Origin: Pantoea sp.
GTDB lineage: Bacteria; Pseudomonadota; Gammaproteobacteria; Enterobacterales; Enterobacteriaceae
Length of the DNA stretch: 64,000 bases
Direction: 5' to 3'
Assembly (NCBI RefSeq): GCF_028283705.1
Contig: NZ_JAPWKD010000034.1
Coordinates: 310,001 to 374,000 of the forward strand
A program made the translations under genes and the position numbers. Of this stretch, positions 27,083 through 36,805 are shown piece by piece; the first letter of the stretch is position 1, and each line of letters starts with the position of its first letter. A model generated the notes under the pieces. It was not told the DNA's origin and searched no databases. It saw nothing but the letters and a program-made list of their open reading frames with translations.

Positions 27083-27802
27083 ATGATTAATGACGTCATC
27101 ACCCCAGAATTTGATGAGAACGGACGGCCATTACGCCGTATCCGCAGTTTTGTGCGCCGCCAGGGGCGCTTAACCAAAGGACAGCAGCTGGCGCTCGATC
27201 AATACTGGCCGGAGATGGGCGTCGAGTATCAGCCGGAGCCGCTGGATTTGACCGGGCTCTTCGGACGCGAAGCACCCGTGGTACTGGAGATTGGCTTTGG
27301 TATGGGGGCATCGTTAGTCACGATGGCGAAAAATAACCCACACCAGAACTTTCTCGGTATTGAAGTGCATGCGCCGGGTGTCGGTGCCTGCCTGGGTTCA
27401 GCGAAAGAAGCGGGCGTGGAAAACCTGCGCGTGATGTGTCACGACGCGGTGGAAGTGCTGGAGAAGATGATCCCGGATAATTCGCTGCGCATGGTGCAGC
27501 TGTTCTTCCCGGATCCCTGGCATAAAGTGCGTCACAACAAGCGTCGTATCGTCCAGGTGCCGTTTGCCGAACTGGTGATGCGTAAGCTGAAGCTGGGGGG
27601 CGTTTTCCATATGGCAACCGACTGGGAAGCCTATGCACAGCACATGCTGGAAGTGATGAGCAGCATTGATGGTTATCACAACCAGTCAGCCAGTCATGAT
27701 TACGTGCCGCGTCCGGAAACGCGTCCGTTAACTAAATTTGAGCAACGCGGGCAGCGACTGGGCCATGGCGTTTGGGATCTGATGTTTGAGAGGGTGAAAT
27801 AA
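27083..27802 (+). CDS. trmB: tRNA (guanine-N7-)-methyltransferase
   Basis: A 239-residue SAM-dependent enzyme that methylates G46 of tRNAs. The SAM-binding loop [14 protein letters not shown] is near 66-79, and [16 protein letters not shown] near 141-156 is the family's catalytic/tRNA motif. Length matches E. coli (239). Divergent from mutY as in E. coli; the stop overlaps the yggL start by one base. Confidence 0.96.
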   Translation: MINDVITPEFDENGRPLRRIRSFVRRQGRLTKGQQLALDQYWPEMGVEYQPEPLDLTGLFGREAPVVLEIGFGMGASLVTMAKNNPHQNFLGIEVHAPGVGACLGSAKEAGVENLRVMCHDAVEVLEKMIPDNSLRMVQLFFPDPWHKVRHNKRRIVQVPFAELVMRKLKLGGVFHMATDWEAYAQHMLEVMSSIDGYHNQSASHDYVPRPETRPLTKFEQRGQRLGHGVWDLMFERVK

Positions 27803-28128
27803 TGGCCACACAGCGCAGTCGTCGTTTACGTAAGAAGTTGCATATTGATGAGTTTCAGGAACTGGGTTTCTCCGTCGCCTGGCGTTTTGCTGAAGGCACC
27901 AGCGAGGAGCAGATTGATAGCACGCTGGATGCGTTTATCAACGAAGCGATCGACCCGAATGGTCTGGCCTACGATGGCAGCGGCTACCTGGTATGGGAAG
28001 GGCTGGTATGCCTGCAACAGACCGGCAAATGCACCGATGAACATCGTGAGCTGGTTCGCAAATGGTTACAGGATCGTGGCCTGGCAGATGTGCAGGTGAC
28101 TGAACTCTTTGATGTGTGGTGGGACTAA
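27802..28128 (+). CDS. yggL: YggL family protein (DUF469), 50S ribosome-associated
   Basis: A 108-residue protein beginning [20 protein letters not shown] and ending TELFDVWWD, typical of YggL. E. coli YggL is reported to bind the 50S subunit and affect ribosome assembly. The TAATG overlap with trmB indicates translational coupling. Confidence 0.93.
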   Translation: MATQRSRRLRKKLHIDEFQELGFSVAWRFAEGTSEEQIDSTLDAFINEAIDPNGLAYDGSGYLVWEGLVCLQQTGKCTDEHRELVRKWLQDRGLADVQVTELFDVWWD

Positions 28129-28160
28129 TAATCACATAAACGGTGCTCATCGGCACATCC

Positions 28161-28190
28161 TGTAACGGCGCAATGTATCGTGCCGTTACG
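28161..28190. repeat. Variant copy of the dispersed palindromic element
   Basis: GTAACGGC (28162-28169) pairs with GCCGTTAC (28182-28189). The left part matches the arm of the 24361 element at 19 of 23 positions. It lies between yggL and yggN. Confidence 0.55.
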
Positions 28191-28216
28191 GTTCACCCAG
28201 GGATGCAGGAGATTTC

Positions 28217-28933
28217 ATGGTTCATAAAGCGCTTCTCGCCGCGTTGTTGCTGGCGGCGACTCAGGCCCAGGCTGCGTATGAATGCAGCGTTAAGCCACAA
28301 GATGATGTGATTATTAAGCCGCAGAGCGTGCAGGTGGTGGGAGAAAACGGCAACCTCGAAATCTCGCCGCAGGGTGATGTGCAGTTCAATGGGCAGAAAG
28401 TGAGTGTCGATAACGCCACGCGCCAGAAAGCCATCAACTATCAAAACGCCCTGCGTCGCGATTTGCCGTGGATTGACCAGGGTGCCAGCTCGCGTCTGGA
28501 GAGAAGCCGGGTGGCATTGGACCAGGTTATCGTCGAAAAACTCGGCCCGAACAGCAACGTACGTAACCGCCTCACCACCCTTGATGGTCAGCTGAAGCAG
28601 CAGATGAATCGTATTATCGAACATCGCAGCGATGGTCTGACGTTCCATCATCAGGCAATTGATCAGGTGCGCGCCGATGGCGAAAAATTAGTCCAGAGCA
28701 CCATGGGTGGCATCCTGCAGGACAGCCTGAATGAGATGGGCAGCCAGCAGGCAGGCAGCGGCAATAACCCGTTGCAGGCTTTAGTCGGTAATCTCGGCGG
28801 CTTACAGCAGTCGATTCAAACCGAATGGAACAAGCAGGAGAAGGATTTTCAGAATTTTGGTCATGAGGTGTGTAATCGCGTGACCGACCTGGAAGGGCAG
28901 CGTAAAGGCCTGGTGCAGGGAATTAAAGGTTAA
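28217..28933 (+). CDS. yggN: DUF2884 family periplasmic protein YggN
   Basis: A 238-residue protein with a signal peptide (MVHKALLAALLLAATQAQA) and a mature part starting AYECSVKPQDD, as in E. coli YggN (239). The remainder is hydrophilic and predicted helical, with a long Gln/Asn-rich stretch near 165-205. No function is established. The gene is in its usual place after yggL; a bidirectional terminator follows, marking the edge of the inserted PTS locus. Confidence 0.9.
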   Translation: MVHKALLAALLLAATQAQAAYECSVKPQDDVIIKPQSVQVVGENGNLEISPQGDVQFNGQKVSVDNATRQKAINYQNALRRDLPWIDQGASSRLERSRVALDQVIVEKLGPNSNVRNRLTTLDGQLKQQMNRIIEHRSDGLTFHHQAIDQVRADGEKLVQSTMGGILQDSLNEMGSQQAGSGNNPLQALVGNLGGLQQSIQTEWNKQEKDFQNFGHEVCNRVTDLEGQRKGLVQGIKG

Positions 28934-28937
28934 AAAA

Positions 28938-28968
28938 AGGGGCTGATTTCAGCCCCTGATTATTTTTA
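28938..28968. terminator. Bidirectional terminator between yggN and the PTS operon
   Basis: GGGGCTGA and TCAGCCCC form the stem. An A-run precedes (28932-28938) and a T-rich stretch follows, so it can serve yggN on the plus strand and the convergent IIC gene on the minus strand. Confidence 0.85.
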
Positions 28969-30342
28969 TTCGTTGTTCGCTTCTTTAGCCACCGTCTTAT
29001 TGCTGGCGGCAAAGTTATAAATAACCAGCAGAGCAAAAATCCCGGTAATCACCATGGTAATGGTGCCTTTGTCCATATATCTGGCCATATTACCGAGGAG
29101 AATCCCTGTCACACCAAAATCCGTATCTGAGAAGGTGGTATTGGTTAAGCCCAGTGCACCCAGTACCGGTAATAACGCAACCGGCAGGAAGGTAATCAGC
29201 ACACCATGGGCAAATGCACCCAGCATCGCACCCCGCTTGCCGCCTGTGGCGTTACCAAATACCCCGGCAGTAGCCCCGCAGAAAAAGTGTGGTACAACGC
29301 CCGGCAGAATTAATACCCATTTCAACTGGCCAAGGATAAATAATCCGACCAGGCCACCGACAAAGCTGGAGATAAAACCAACCAGCACTGCATTCGGCGC
29401 ATAGGGAAAAACAATCGGGCAATCAAGTGCCGGACGGGCATTGGGCACCAGCTTTTCCGAAAATCCGGTAAACGCCGGTACAATCTCTGCCAGAATTAAC
29501 CGCACACCCTGCAGAATAATAAATACACCGGCAGCGAAGGTAATGGCCTGTACGAATGAATAGACCAGGTAGTTCTGACCATGGCTGAAATGACTTTCCA
29601 CATAGTCTTTGCCAGCAGAAGCAGACAAAATAAAGTAGATAATCATCATGGTCAGAGAAATCGAGATGGTGCTGTCGCGCAAAAAACTCAGGTTTTTCGG
29701 CATGTTCATCTCTTCGGTGGATTTTGATCCTTTACCGACCAGAGAACCAATCCAGCCTGACAGCACATAACCAACCGTACCGGTATGCGCCAGGGCTACC
29801 TGATCATGACCCACAATTTTACGCATATGCGGCTGGGCCAGCGCCGGGAAAAACGCCATCAGCATTCCGAGGGCGAGAGAACCGGTGTAAATAAGCTGCA
29901 CACCCTCAAAACCGGCGACTGACAGAATAATTGCCACCATACAGGCCATATAAAAAGTAACATGGCCGGAAAGGTAGATATATTTCAGGCGGGTAAAACG
30001 GGCAACCACAATATTCGCCACCATGCCAAAAGCCATGATCAGCGTGGTCGGTGCACCGTATTTTTCCAGCGCAATCGAGACCATGGCCTCGTTGTTTGGA
30101 ATAATACCCTGTACATCAAAGGCCTGCTTGAAGATGTCACCCAGCGGAGTCAGTGAACCGACCAGCACCGACGCACCACCTGCCAGCACTAAAAAGCCCA
30201 GAATAGTTTTTACCGTACCTTTAATCACATCCGGGAACGGCTTTCTTTGTGCGACGAGACCAAATAACGCCACTAATCCTACCAGGATTGAGGGCACTTT
30301 CAGCACGTCAACAACGACCAATAAAAGGTTTTGGATAAACAT
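28966..30342 (-). CDS. PTS system EIIC component, ascorbate (UlaA/SgaT) family
   Basis: A 458-residue integral membrane sugar transporter with about eleven hydrophobic segments. The N-terminus DVLKVPSILVGLVALFGLVAQRK (residues 12-34) and AHTGTVGYVLSGWIGSLVG near 175-193 are typical of the UlaA/SgaT superfamily. It would move the sugar across the inner membrane while IIB phosphorylates it. It is the last gene of the tkt-IIA-IIB-IIC operon and is separated from IIB by a strong hairpin. No ascorbate catabolic genes (ulaD, E, F, G) are present nearby, so the sugar is probably not L-ascorbate. Confidence 0.88.
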   Translation of the reverse strand: MFIQNLLLVVVDVLKVPSILVGLVALFGLVAQRKPFPDVIKGTVKTILGFLVLAGGASVLVGSLTPLGDIFKQAFDVQGIIPNNEAMVSIALEKYGAPTTLIMAFGMVANIVVARFTRLKYIYLSGHVTFYMACMVAIILSVAGFEGVQLIYTGSLALGMLMAFFPALAQPHMRKIVGHDQVALAHTGTVGYVLSGWIGSLVGKGSKSTEEMNMPKNLSFLRDSTISISLTMMIIYFILSASAGKDYVESHFSHGQNYLVYSFVQAITFAAGVFIILQGVRLILAEIVPAFTGFSEKLVPNARPALDCPIVFPYAPNAVLVGFISSFVGGLVGLFILGQLKWVLILPGVVPHFFCGATAGVFGNATGGKRGAMLGAFAHGVLITFLPVALLPVLGALGLTNTTFSDTDFGVTGILLGNMARYMDKGTITMVITGIFALLVIYNFAASNKTVAKEANNE

Positions 30343-30381
30343 AATAACCTCAGCGGTAAGCGTTCTGTTTTATAGTCGTGA

Positions 30382-30420
30382 TCATTCAGGTTGCATATTC
30401 CCTGGCTGCAACCTGAATGA
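30382..30420 (-). repeat. 14-bp perfect inverted repeat between PTS IIB and IIC genes
   Basis: TCATTCAGGTTGCA (30382-30395) pairs with TGCAACCTGAATGA (30407-30420) around an 11-nt loop. No U-run follows on the transcribed strand, so it is more likely an RNA-stability or processing element than a terminator. Confidence 0.7.
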
Positions 30421-30441
30421 TTTAGGGTAGAAAAGTTTGAG

Positions 30442-30714
30442 TCAGGGTTTATTAAAATATTCGCGAATTTTCTGCTCAAGCTCTTTAATGTCAATGATGT
30501 TGTTGATGATAATAACCTTGCCTTCAGGAAGATTGGCACTGTAGGCAATGTCTTTACCCATGACAAAAACATCCGCAACGTCGGGGGTTACTGAACCCAG
30601 GTCGGAATGTTCAACTTCCGCAGTGATGTCGATGGCTTTCAGCACTTTTTTAATGTTCATCTCCATCATAAAGCTGCTTCCCAGCCCTGAACCGCAAACC
30701 GCCATAATTTTCAT
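30442..30714 (-). CDS. PTS system EIIB component, ascorbate-type
   Basis: A 90-residue cytoplasmic phosphocarrier. It starts MKIMAVCGSGLGSSFMMEMN with the phosphorylated Cys7 in the P-loop-like CGSGLGSS motif of SgaB/UlaB and GatB proteins. It receives phosphate from IIA and passes it to the sugar during transport by IIC. The gene is 46 bp after IIA. Confidence 0.92.
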   Translation of the reverse strand: MKIMAVCGSGLGSSFMMEMNIKKVLKAIDITAEVEHSDLGSVTPDVADVFVMGKDIAYSANLPEGKVIIINNIIDIKELEQKIREYFNKP

Positions 30715-30760
30715 TTCACACCTCTTGGTTTCTATTCTGAAATATATTCGTCATGCTTGT

Positions 30761-31222
30761 TTAATTAACAATGTTGTCTGCCAGCAACACCGCACGCAAT
30801 TCTTCTTTACTGCGGGAGTTGAAGAATTGATTCATCTTGTCTTCATCTGAAAGGACTTCTGCCAGCTCTGAAATCATTTCAATATGACTATTACTATCTG
30901 CGGCTGAGAACAAAAAAATAGCATCAACCGGATCGTTTTCATCAGCATCAAATTTGACGGGCGTCGCCAGTTTGACGATGGATAACCCGAGTTTATTCGC
31001 TCCCTGCTCTGGACGAGCATGCGGCATGGCTATCCGCGGGGCGATAACAAAGTAGGGGCCAATGTCCTCTTTTTGCTGAATGATGACATCAATGTATTGC
31101 TGAGAAATGGCACCTTCCTCCAGCAGCGGACGTCCTGCTACCTGAATGGCCTCTTTCCAGTCAGAGACGTTTTCCCGGTACTGGATCTTCTCATCATTCA
31201 GCCACTTTGACAGATTCGACAT
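30761..31222 (-). CDS. PTS system EIIA component (fructose/mannitol-ascorbate class)
   Basis: A 153-residue EIIA of the PTS_EIIA_2 fold. The phospho-accepting His68 is in APRIAMPHARPE near 61-72. The start MSNLSKWLNDEKI is chosen because AGGAAAA lies just upstream; a longer frame adds five residues. It sits 33 bp after the transketolase gene and supplies the phosphate relay for IIB. Confidence 0.92.
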   Translation of the reverse strand: MSNLSKWLNDEKIQYRENVSDWKEAIQVAGRPLLEEGAISQQYIDVIIQQKEDIGPYFVIAPRIAMPHARPEQGANKLGLSIVKLATPVKFDADENDPVDAIFLFSAADSNSHIEMISELAEVLSDEDKMNQFFNSRSKEELRAVLLADNIVN

Positions 31223-31255
31223 ATCGTTTTCCTGCATTAAATACGTGTTCAGTGA

Positions 31256-33250
31256 TTACTTCAGTAAGCTACGGGCGGATTCAAGTACGTTTTCTACCGT
31301 AAAGCCGAAATGTTTGAAAAGTACGTTTGCCGGAGCGGACTCACCGAAAGATTTCATACCGATCACTTTGCCATCCAGACCGGTGTAGCGCTGCCAGAAT
31401 CCCTCAATACTGGCTTCAACTGCCAGGCGTTTACGTACGTCGTGCGGCAGTACCGATTCTTTATATTGCGCATCCTGCTGATCAAAACGTTCGGTGCAGG
31501 GGATAGACACCACCCGTACCTTGCGACCTTCCTGTAACAGAACTTTTGCGGCAGCGACCACCAGCTCGATTTCTGAACCGGATGAAATCAGCAACAGCTC
31601 GGGTTTGTCCTCGCAATCAAGCAGCACATATCCGCCGCGCGAAATATCAGCCAGTTGTGCCGCAGAGCGCGGTTGCTGCTCAAGCGGTTGCCGGGTCAGA
31701 ATTAACGCACTGGGTCCGTTTTTACGTTCAATCGCCTGACGCCATGCCACTGCCACTTCGACCTGATCGCAACCGCGCCAGGTTTCCATATTGGGGGTCA
31801 GTCGCAGCGAGGCTAATTGTTCAACCGGTTGATGGGTAGGGCCATCTTCACCGAGGCCGATGGTGTCATGGCTATACACGAATACCGAACGGATATTCAT
31901 GAGTGCCGCCATACGCACCGCATTGCGGGCGTATTCCATAAACATCAGGAAGGTGCCGCCGTAGGGGATGAAGCCGCCATGCAGGGCCAGGCCATTCATA
32001 ATGGCGGACATGCCGAACTCGCGCACGCCGTAGGAAATGTAATTGCCCGCCGGATTTTCAGCGCTGAAATCGACGGATTGCTGCTGTCTGGTCAGATTCG
32101 ACGGTGACAGGTCTGCCGAGCCGCCCAGCATTTCCGGCAATAAATCGGCGAAATGATTCAGGCACTTCTGGCTGACCTGACGGGTTGCCAGGCTGGCTGG
32201 CGTTGCCTGTAACGCCGCGATGTAGTTATCCATATCCTCAGCCCAGTTGGCTGGTAGTTCACCCTGCATACGGCGGGTGAATTCATCAGCGAGCTGCGGC
32301 CATTGCTGTTGATAAGCGGCAAACAGCTGATCCCACGCTTGTTGATTTTTTGCCCCTTGTTCGCGGGCATCCCAGGCCTGGTAGATCGAATCGGGAATTT
32401 CAAATGGCGCGTAAGGCCAGTTCAGTGTTTCACGCACCAGCGCGACTTCTGCGGTGCCAAGGGCGGAACCATGACAATCGTGGCTATTGGCTTTATTCGG
32501 TGAGCCAAAGCCGATGATGGTTTTGCAACATAACAGGCTGGGTTTGTCAGTGACCGCTTTGGCCTCGCGTACCGCCGCATCGACAGCAGCGGCATTATGC
32601 CCATCGACACCTTCAATCACATGCCAGCCGTAAGCGCGGAAACGTGCGGCGGTATCTTCGGAGAACCAGCCTTCGACATGACCATCAATGGAGATACCGT
32701 TGTCATCCCAGATGGCGATCAGTTTACCGAGTTGCAGGGTGCCCGCCAGGCCGCAGGCCTCATGGGAAATCCCTTCCATCAGGCAACCGTCACCCAAAAA
32801 CAGCCAGGTATAATGATCGACAACGGCAAAATCAGGTTTATTGAACTGAGCCGCCAGTGCTTTCTCGGCAATCGCCATGCCGACTGCATTCGCCACACCC
32901 TGACCGAGTGGCCCGGTGGTGGTCTCTACCCCTGGGGTATAACCATATTCAGGATGTCCTGGGGTGCGGGAATGTAGCTGACGAAACTGGCGGATGTCCT
33001 CAATCGACAGATCATAGCCAGTCAGATGCAGCAGGGAATAAAGCAGCATCGAGCCATGTCCGTTGGACTGAACATAACGGTCGCGATTGAACCACTGAGG
33101 ATTTTTGGGGTTGTGGCGTAAATGGTGACGCCAGACAACTTCGGCAATATCCGCCATTCCCATCGGGGCACCAGGATGCCCTGAATTGGCCTTCTGGATC
33201 GCATCAATGCTGAGAAATCGAATCGCGTTTGCTAACTCTCTATTTACCAT
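31256..33250 (-). CDS. Transketolase
   Basis: A 664-residue TPP-dependent enzyme moving two-carbon ketol units between sugar phosphates. The start [29 protein letters not shown] near 23-31, the TPP motif GDGCLMEG near 155-162 and the pyrimidine-domain [18 protein letters not shown] near 434-451 are all present, and length equals E. coli TktA (663). As the first gene of a PTS operon it is likely a specialised extra copy rather than the housekeeping tkt. It may use the phosphorylated ketose imported by the PTS directly as donor. Confidence 0.93.
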   Translation of the reverse strand: MVNRELANAIRFLSIDAIQKANSGHPGAPMGMADIAEVVWRHHLRHNPKNPQWFNRDRYVQSNGHGSMLLYSLLHLTGYDLSIEDIRQFRQLHSRTPGHPEYGYTPGVETTTGPLGQGVANAVGMAIAEKALAAQFNKPDFAVVDHYTWLFLGDGCLMEGISHEACGLAGTLQLGKLIAIWDDNGISIDGHVEGWFSEDTAARFRAYGWHVIEGVDGHNAAAVDAAVREAKAVTDKPSLLCCKTIIGFGSPNKANSHDCHGSALGTAEVALVRETLNWPYAPFEIPDSIYQAWDAREQGAKNQQAWDQLFAAYQQQWPQLADEFTRRMQGELPANWAEDMDNYIAALQATPASLATRQVSQKCLNHFADLLPEMLGGSADLSPSNLTRQQQSVDFSAENPAGNYISYGVREFGMSAIMNGLALHGGFIPYGGTFLMFMEYARNAVRMAALMNIRSVFVYSHDTIGLGEDGPTHQPVEQLASLRLTPNMETWRGCDQVEVAVAWRQAIERKNGPSALILTRQPLEQQPRSAAQLADISRGGYVLLDCEDKPELLLISSGSEIELVVAAAKVLLQEGRKVRVVSIPCTERFDQQDAQYKESVLPHDVRKRLAVEASIEGFWQRYTGLDGKVIGMKSFGESAPANVLFKHFGFTVENVLESARSLLK

Positions 33251-33504
33251 GAACTGATCTCGCTTTAGCTCCGTTTTATGCAGTAACCCGGACGCTTTAC
33301 TGTTGGCCGTTAACGCTTCTGTGGCAAAAGGTGTCCAGTCATTTATCCCTGAAACCTGATGGTTACTGCACCTGGTGTTGTGCGCGTAATGTTTTCTGTT
33401 TTTGTTGTTGCAGAACTATTTTTTTAATAAAAAATAATATTAATCATATAGTTATATTTTGTTCTTAAGTTTTTCATCAACACAACGGTGTTGGTTTTCA
33501 GGTA

Positions 33505-33525
33505 TAGACATGTTTAATGTGTCTA
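33505..33525. promoter_or_regulatory. Candidate GntR operator 1
   Basis: TAGACA and TGTCTA are inverted around 9 bp. It lies about 200 bp before gntR and about 255 bp before tkt. Confidence 0.45.
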
Positions 33526-33550
33526 GTCATCTTGATAATGCACATGGACG

Positions 33551-33562
33551 TGTATAGATACA
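33551..33562. promoter_or_regulatory. Candidate GntR operator 2
   Basis: TGTATAGATACA is a 5-bp inverted repeat around AG, resembling HutC-subfamily operators of the GT-N-TATAC class. It lies 25 bp from the first candidate. Confidence 0.45.
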
Positions 33563-33727
33563 ATATGTAAGATTGAAATCTGGCTGGACACCCTGAGATT
33601 GAGTGCAAATTCGTTAACTCGATCACATCCTGATGCGGTCAGACTGGCACTTAGAAAATAAACTCAGGCATACATGTGCACTCATGGCTCACGGAGCCAG
33701 AGCCTACTCTTATCGGGAACAACGTTG

Positions 33728-34462
33728 ATGGTCGATGGCATTACTGAGAAGCAGAAAGAGGTTGTCGATTACATCCTCCGCAAGATTAAAGATGAAGGGC
33801 TTCTGCCTGGCGATAAACTCGATACCGAAATTGCGATCGCGAAAAACATCGGCATTACCCGTGCCACTGTGCGGGAAGCAACCCGTATTCTGATTGAGCA
33901 GCAGCGCATTTACCGGGTGAAAGGGTCTGGCCTTTTCGTGGGGTCTATTGGGAAAAGTAATCATTCTGGCCGCTTTCACGCCCTGTCACCTTTTGATTAT
34001 CAGGCGCAGAAAAAGGGTTATAAAGGGATCAGAAAAGTCATTACCGCCAGCATCATCAAAGTGCCATCAGCGGATATGGCGCAGGCACTGCGCATTAAAA
34101 ACAGCGACCAGGTGTACAAAATTGTTCGTCTGATGTGTTTTGATGATATTCCTGTCGCACTGGAACAGTGCCATCTGCCGGTAAGTATGTTTAGCAGCAT
34201 GGAGTTCAGCAAGCTGGAAATATCTAAATACTCGTATATTGAACAAATTACGGGCAAGAAGGTTCAGCGCAGGGACCAACATTTAAACGCAATTAACCTG
34301 ACCAATCCGGAGCAGATTAATCTTCTGCAATTAAAAGAAAATGATGCAGTGCTGGAGATAGCGGAAACCGTCTATCTGGATGATGGTTCACCCTGTGAAG
34401 TGAATATTGCATTAATCAATACGCATCTGCTGCAATTAAGACAGAATACTGAGCGGAATTAA
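33728..34462 (+). CDS. GntR-family (HutC/UTRA) transcriptional regulator
   Basis: A 244-residue regulator if started at ATG 33728 (MVDGITEKQKEVVDYILRKI); an in-frame upstream start at 33674 would add 18 residues without recognisable sequence. The winged helix is at about 1-70 (LPGDKLDTEIAIAKNIGITR then ATVREATRIL). The UTRA ligand-binding domain follows from about 95 to 235. It is divergent from the tkt-PTS operon and the obvious candidate to repress it, with a sugar phosphate as probable inducer. It lies between yggN and hemW, where E. coli has other genes. Confidence 0.88.
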   Translation: MVDGITEKQKEVVDYILRKIKDEGLLPGDKLDTEIAIAKNIGITRATVREATRILIEQQRIYRVKGSGLFVGSIGKSNHSGRFHALSPFDYQAQKKGYKGIRKVITASIIKVPSADMAQALRIKNSDQVYKIVRLMCFDDIPVALEQCHLPVSMFSSMEFSKLEISKYSYIEQITGKKVQRRDQHLNAINLTNPEQINLLQLKENDAVLEIAETVYLDDGSPCEVNIALINTHLLQLRQNTERN

Positions 34463-34469
34463 TAAAATG

Positions 34470-34498
34470 GCCCGGAATTATCCGGGCTATTTTTATTC
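34470..34498. terminator. Terminator between gntR and convergent hemW
   Basis: GCCCGGA and TCCGGGC with an ATTA loop, followed by TATTTTTATT on the plus strand and by an AT-rich run on the other, so it can serve both genes. Confidence 0.8.
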
Positions 34499-35632
34499 TT
34501 CGGCTAAGAACAACTCTAGCAGCGAATTAAGGAACAACTTGCCTTTTTCCGTAATCTGCCACTGTTGCTCCGTTTCAACCACGTATCCGGCCGCAATGGC
34601 TGCATCAATCTGCGGACGGATGATCGCCTCATCCAGCCCGGTATAGCGACGGAAGTCAGCACGCGGCGCTGCTTCCAGCAGACGGAAACGGTTCATAAAG
34701 AACTCGAAAGGTTTATCCGCATCCGCAACCTGATACTGCTTATCCAGATAATTGCCCTTCATAAAGCCACGTGGATGGCGGGTTTTCACCGTACGCAGGA
34801 TACTGCCATCCGGTTGCGTCAGCTTGCCGTGAGCGCCACAACCAATGCCGAGGTAATCACCAAAGCGCCAGTAATTGAGGTTGTGCTCGCAACGGTAGCC
34901 AGGTTTCGCATAGGCGGAGGTTTCATATTGCTGATAACCGGCCGCCGTCAGCAGCTGATGGCCTTGTTCGAAGATATCCCACAGCGCGTCATCATCCGGC
35001 AGCACCGGGGGACGCGAACCAAACAGCGTATTTGGCTCGATAGTCAGCTGATACCACGACAGATGCGGCGGATTAAGCGCAATCGCCTGGCGTAAATCGT
35101 CGAGCGCTTCCTCCAGCGACTGATCGGGCAGGCCATGCATCAAATCGAGGTTAAAGCTGCGCAGGCCAAGCCCGGCGGCGAGATGGGCGGCGCGTTTCGC
35201 TTCTTCCGGGCCATGAATACGACCCAGACGCTCCAGCTTCTGCGGGCTGAAACTCTGCACCCCAATCGAAATACGGTTGATTCCGGCCCGCTGGTAGCCG
35301 CTGAAACGATCGGCTTCGACCGTGCCGGGATTGGCTTCCATAGTGATTTCTGCGTCTGCTGCCAGCGGCAGCCGCGCACGCACGCCATCCATCAGCATCT
35401 GCATGGCATTGCTGCTCAGCAGACTGGGGGTGCCACCACCAATAAAAATGGTGCGAACTTCGCGTCCGCTGGTGAGCGGCAAATCCTGCTCCAGATCGTT
35501 CAGCAGGTGCTGCACATACTCGATGTGCGGCACCTCGCCTTTCAATGCATGAGAGTTGAAATCACAGTAGGGGCACTTCTGTACACACCACGGAATGTGG
35601 ATGTAAAGGCTTAACGGCGGTAAATCAGGCAT
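34493..35632 (-). CDS. hemW: Radical SAM haem chaperone HemW
   Basis: A 379-residue radical SAM protein from the start [20 protein letters not shown]. The cluster Cys are Cys16, Cys20 and Cys23 (CVQKCPYC). It resembles coproporphyrinogen oxidase HemN but is of the HemW type, which lacks HemN's extra Cys and is proposed to bind and insert haem into respiratory enzymes. The start overlaps the rdgB stop by 8 bp, as expected for coupled genes. Length matches E. coli (378). Confidence 0.95.
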   Translation of the reverse strand: MPDLPPLSLYIHIPWCVQKCPYCDFNSHALKGEVPHIEYVQHLLNDLEQDLPLTSGREVRTIFIGGGTPSLLSSNAMQMLMDGVRARLPLAADAEITMEANPGTVEADRFSGYQRAGINRISIGVQSFSPQKLERLGRIHGPEEAKRAAHLAAGLGLRSFNLDLMHGLPDQSLEEALDDLRQAIALNPPHLSWYQLTIEPNTLFGSRPPVLPDDDALWDIFEQGHQLLTAAGYQQYETSAYAKPGYRCEHNLNYWRFGDYLGIGCGAHGKLTQPDGSILRTVKTRHPRGFMKGNYLDKQYQVADADKPFEFFMNRFRLLEAAPRADFRRYTGLDEAIIRPQIDAAIAAGYVVETEQQWQITEKGKLFLNSLLELFLAEE

Positions 35633-36218
35633 TGCGCATCGCATCCAGTAACAGCGTCAATGCTTTGCCACGGTGAGAAACGGCGCGCTTTTCATCTTTA
35701 CTCAGCTCCGCAGCCGTTTTGCCCAGTTCAGGGACATAGAAAATCGGATCGTAGCCAAAACCACCCTGGCCTGCTGCGGCACGGGTGATTTCGCCTGCCC
35801 AGCTGCCATGAAACACCAGCGGCGTAGGATCCGCGGCATGGCGTACATACACCAGCACGCAATGGAACTGGGCCTGACGCTCGCCATCCGCGACGTTTTC
35901 CAGTGCGACCAGCAGCTTCTCAAGATTCTGTTGATCGCTGGCTTCCAGGCCCGCGTAGCGCGCGGAGTAGATGCCCGGAGCACCGCCGAGGGCATCTACC
36001 GCCAGACCGGAGTCATCCGCAATCGCGGGCAGGCCGGTGATTTGGGCAGCATGGCGTGCTTTCAGGATAGCGTTTTCGATAAAAGTCAGACCGGTTTCTT
36101 CCGCTGACTCCACGCCCAGCTCGGTTTGTGCCACGATATCGAGGCCAAAGGCCGACAGCAGGTCGGCCAGTTCACGAACTTTGCCCGGATTACCGGTGGC
36201 GAGAACAACTTTTTGCAT
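35625..36218 (-). CDS. rdgB: dITP/XTP pyrophosphatase
   Basis: A 197-residue HAM1-family nucleotide sanitation enzyme removing dITP, ITP and XTP. It begins [20 protein letters not shown], with [20 protein letters not shown] near 70-89 and GGFGYDPIF near 152-160 as family motifs. Length equals E. coli RdgB (197). It lies 20 bp after yggT. In E. coli yggU sits between these two; here there is no space for it. Confidence 0.96.
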   Translation of the reverse strand: MQKVVLATGNPGKVRELADLLSAFGLDIVAQTELGVESAEETGLTFIENAILKARHAAQITGLPAIADDSGLAVDALGGAPGIYSARYAGLEASDQQNLEKLLVALENVADGERQAQFHCVLVYVRHAADPTPLVFHGSWAGEITRAAAGQGGFGYDPIFYVPELGKTAAELSKDEKRAVSHRGKALTLLLDAMRNA

Positions 36219-36238
36219 AACAGTTCCAGATTAACGAA

Positions 36239-36793
36239 TTACAGCAGGTACCAGAGACCCGGGAACAGGTCCATACCGAGGAAATTCAGCGCATACAGCA
36301 CCAGAATCACAATCATGGCAGAAAAATCGATGCCGCCCATCGCTGGCAGAATGCGACGAATCGGTGCCATCAGCGGTTCGGTCAGTTGAATCAATACATA
36401 ATCAATCGGACCACGGCCCTGGCTGATCCAGCTCATCAGCGAACGGATGATGATCACCCAGAACACCAGATAACCGGCAGACTTCAGCAACGACAGCAAT
36501 CCGACCAACAGGTTGGTGGGATCGACTGAGAACACGCCGACCTGAATTAACAGCAGAATCGGGTATTTCAGGGTGGTCAGCACAAACGCCAGCAGCAGCG
36601 ACGCGGTATCAATCGGCCCTAAAGCAGGCAGCACGCGGCGCAGCGGTTTGATGATCGGCTGGGTAATCTTCACGACAAACTGCGACAGCGGATTATAGAA
36701 GTCACAGCGTGACCACTGCATCCAGATACGCAGCAGTAATACCATCACGTACAGGTCGATCAGCGTTTTGACTAAAAACGTCATTGTTAACAT
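36239..36793 (-). CDS. yggT: YggT family inner-membrane protein
   Basis: A 184-residue protein with two YGGT domains, each with two hydrophobic helices (VMVLLLRIWMQW near 14-25; the second copy near 110-130, then ISQGRGPIDYVLIQLTEPL). GAGGAA lies just before the ATG at 36793, while a TTG four codons earlier is less likely. Linked in other bacteria to osmotic and ion homeostasis and to cell division proteins, but its activity is not firmly known. Part of the yggS-yggT-rdgB-hemW operon. Confidence 0.93.
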   Translation of the reverse strand: MLTMTFLVKTLIDLYVMVLLLRIWMQWSRCDFYNPLSQFVVKITQPIIKPLRRVLPALGPIDTASLLLAFVLTTLKYPILLLIQVGVFSVDPTNLLVGLLSLLKSAGYLVFWVIIIRSLMSWISQGRGPIDYVLIQLTEPLMAPIRRILPAMGGIDFSAMIVILVLYALNFLGMDLFPGLWYLL

Positions 36794-36805
36794 GAGGTTC
36801 CTCAA

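Larger units (their letters stand above)
33251..33727. promoter_or_regulatory. Divergent promoter region, tkt-PTS operon versus gntR
   Basis: A 477-bp non-coding, AT-rich interval between the divergent operon and its regulator. No protein gene of credible length is seen. Its middle (33415-33480) is nearly all A/T, suitable for promoters on both strands. Two short palindromes within it are listed separately as candidate operators. Confidence 0.6.
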
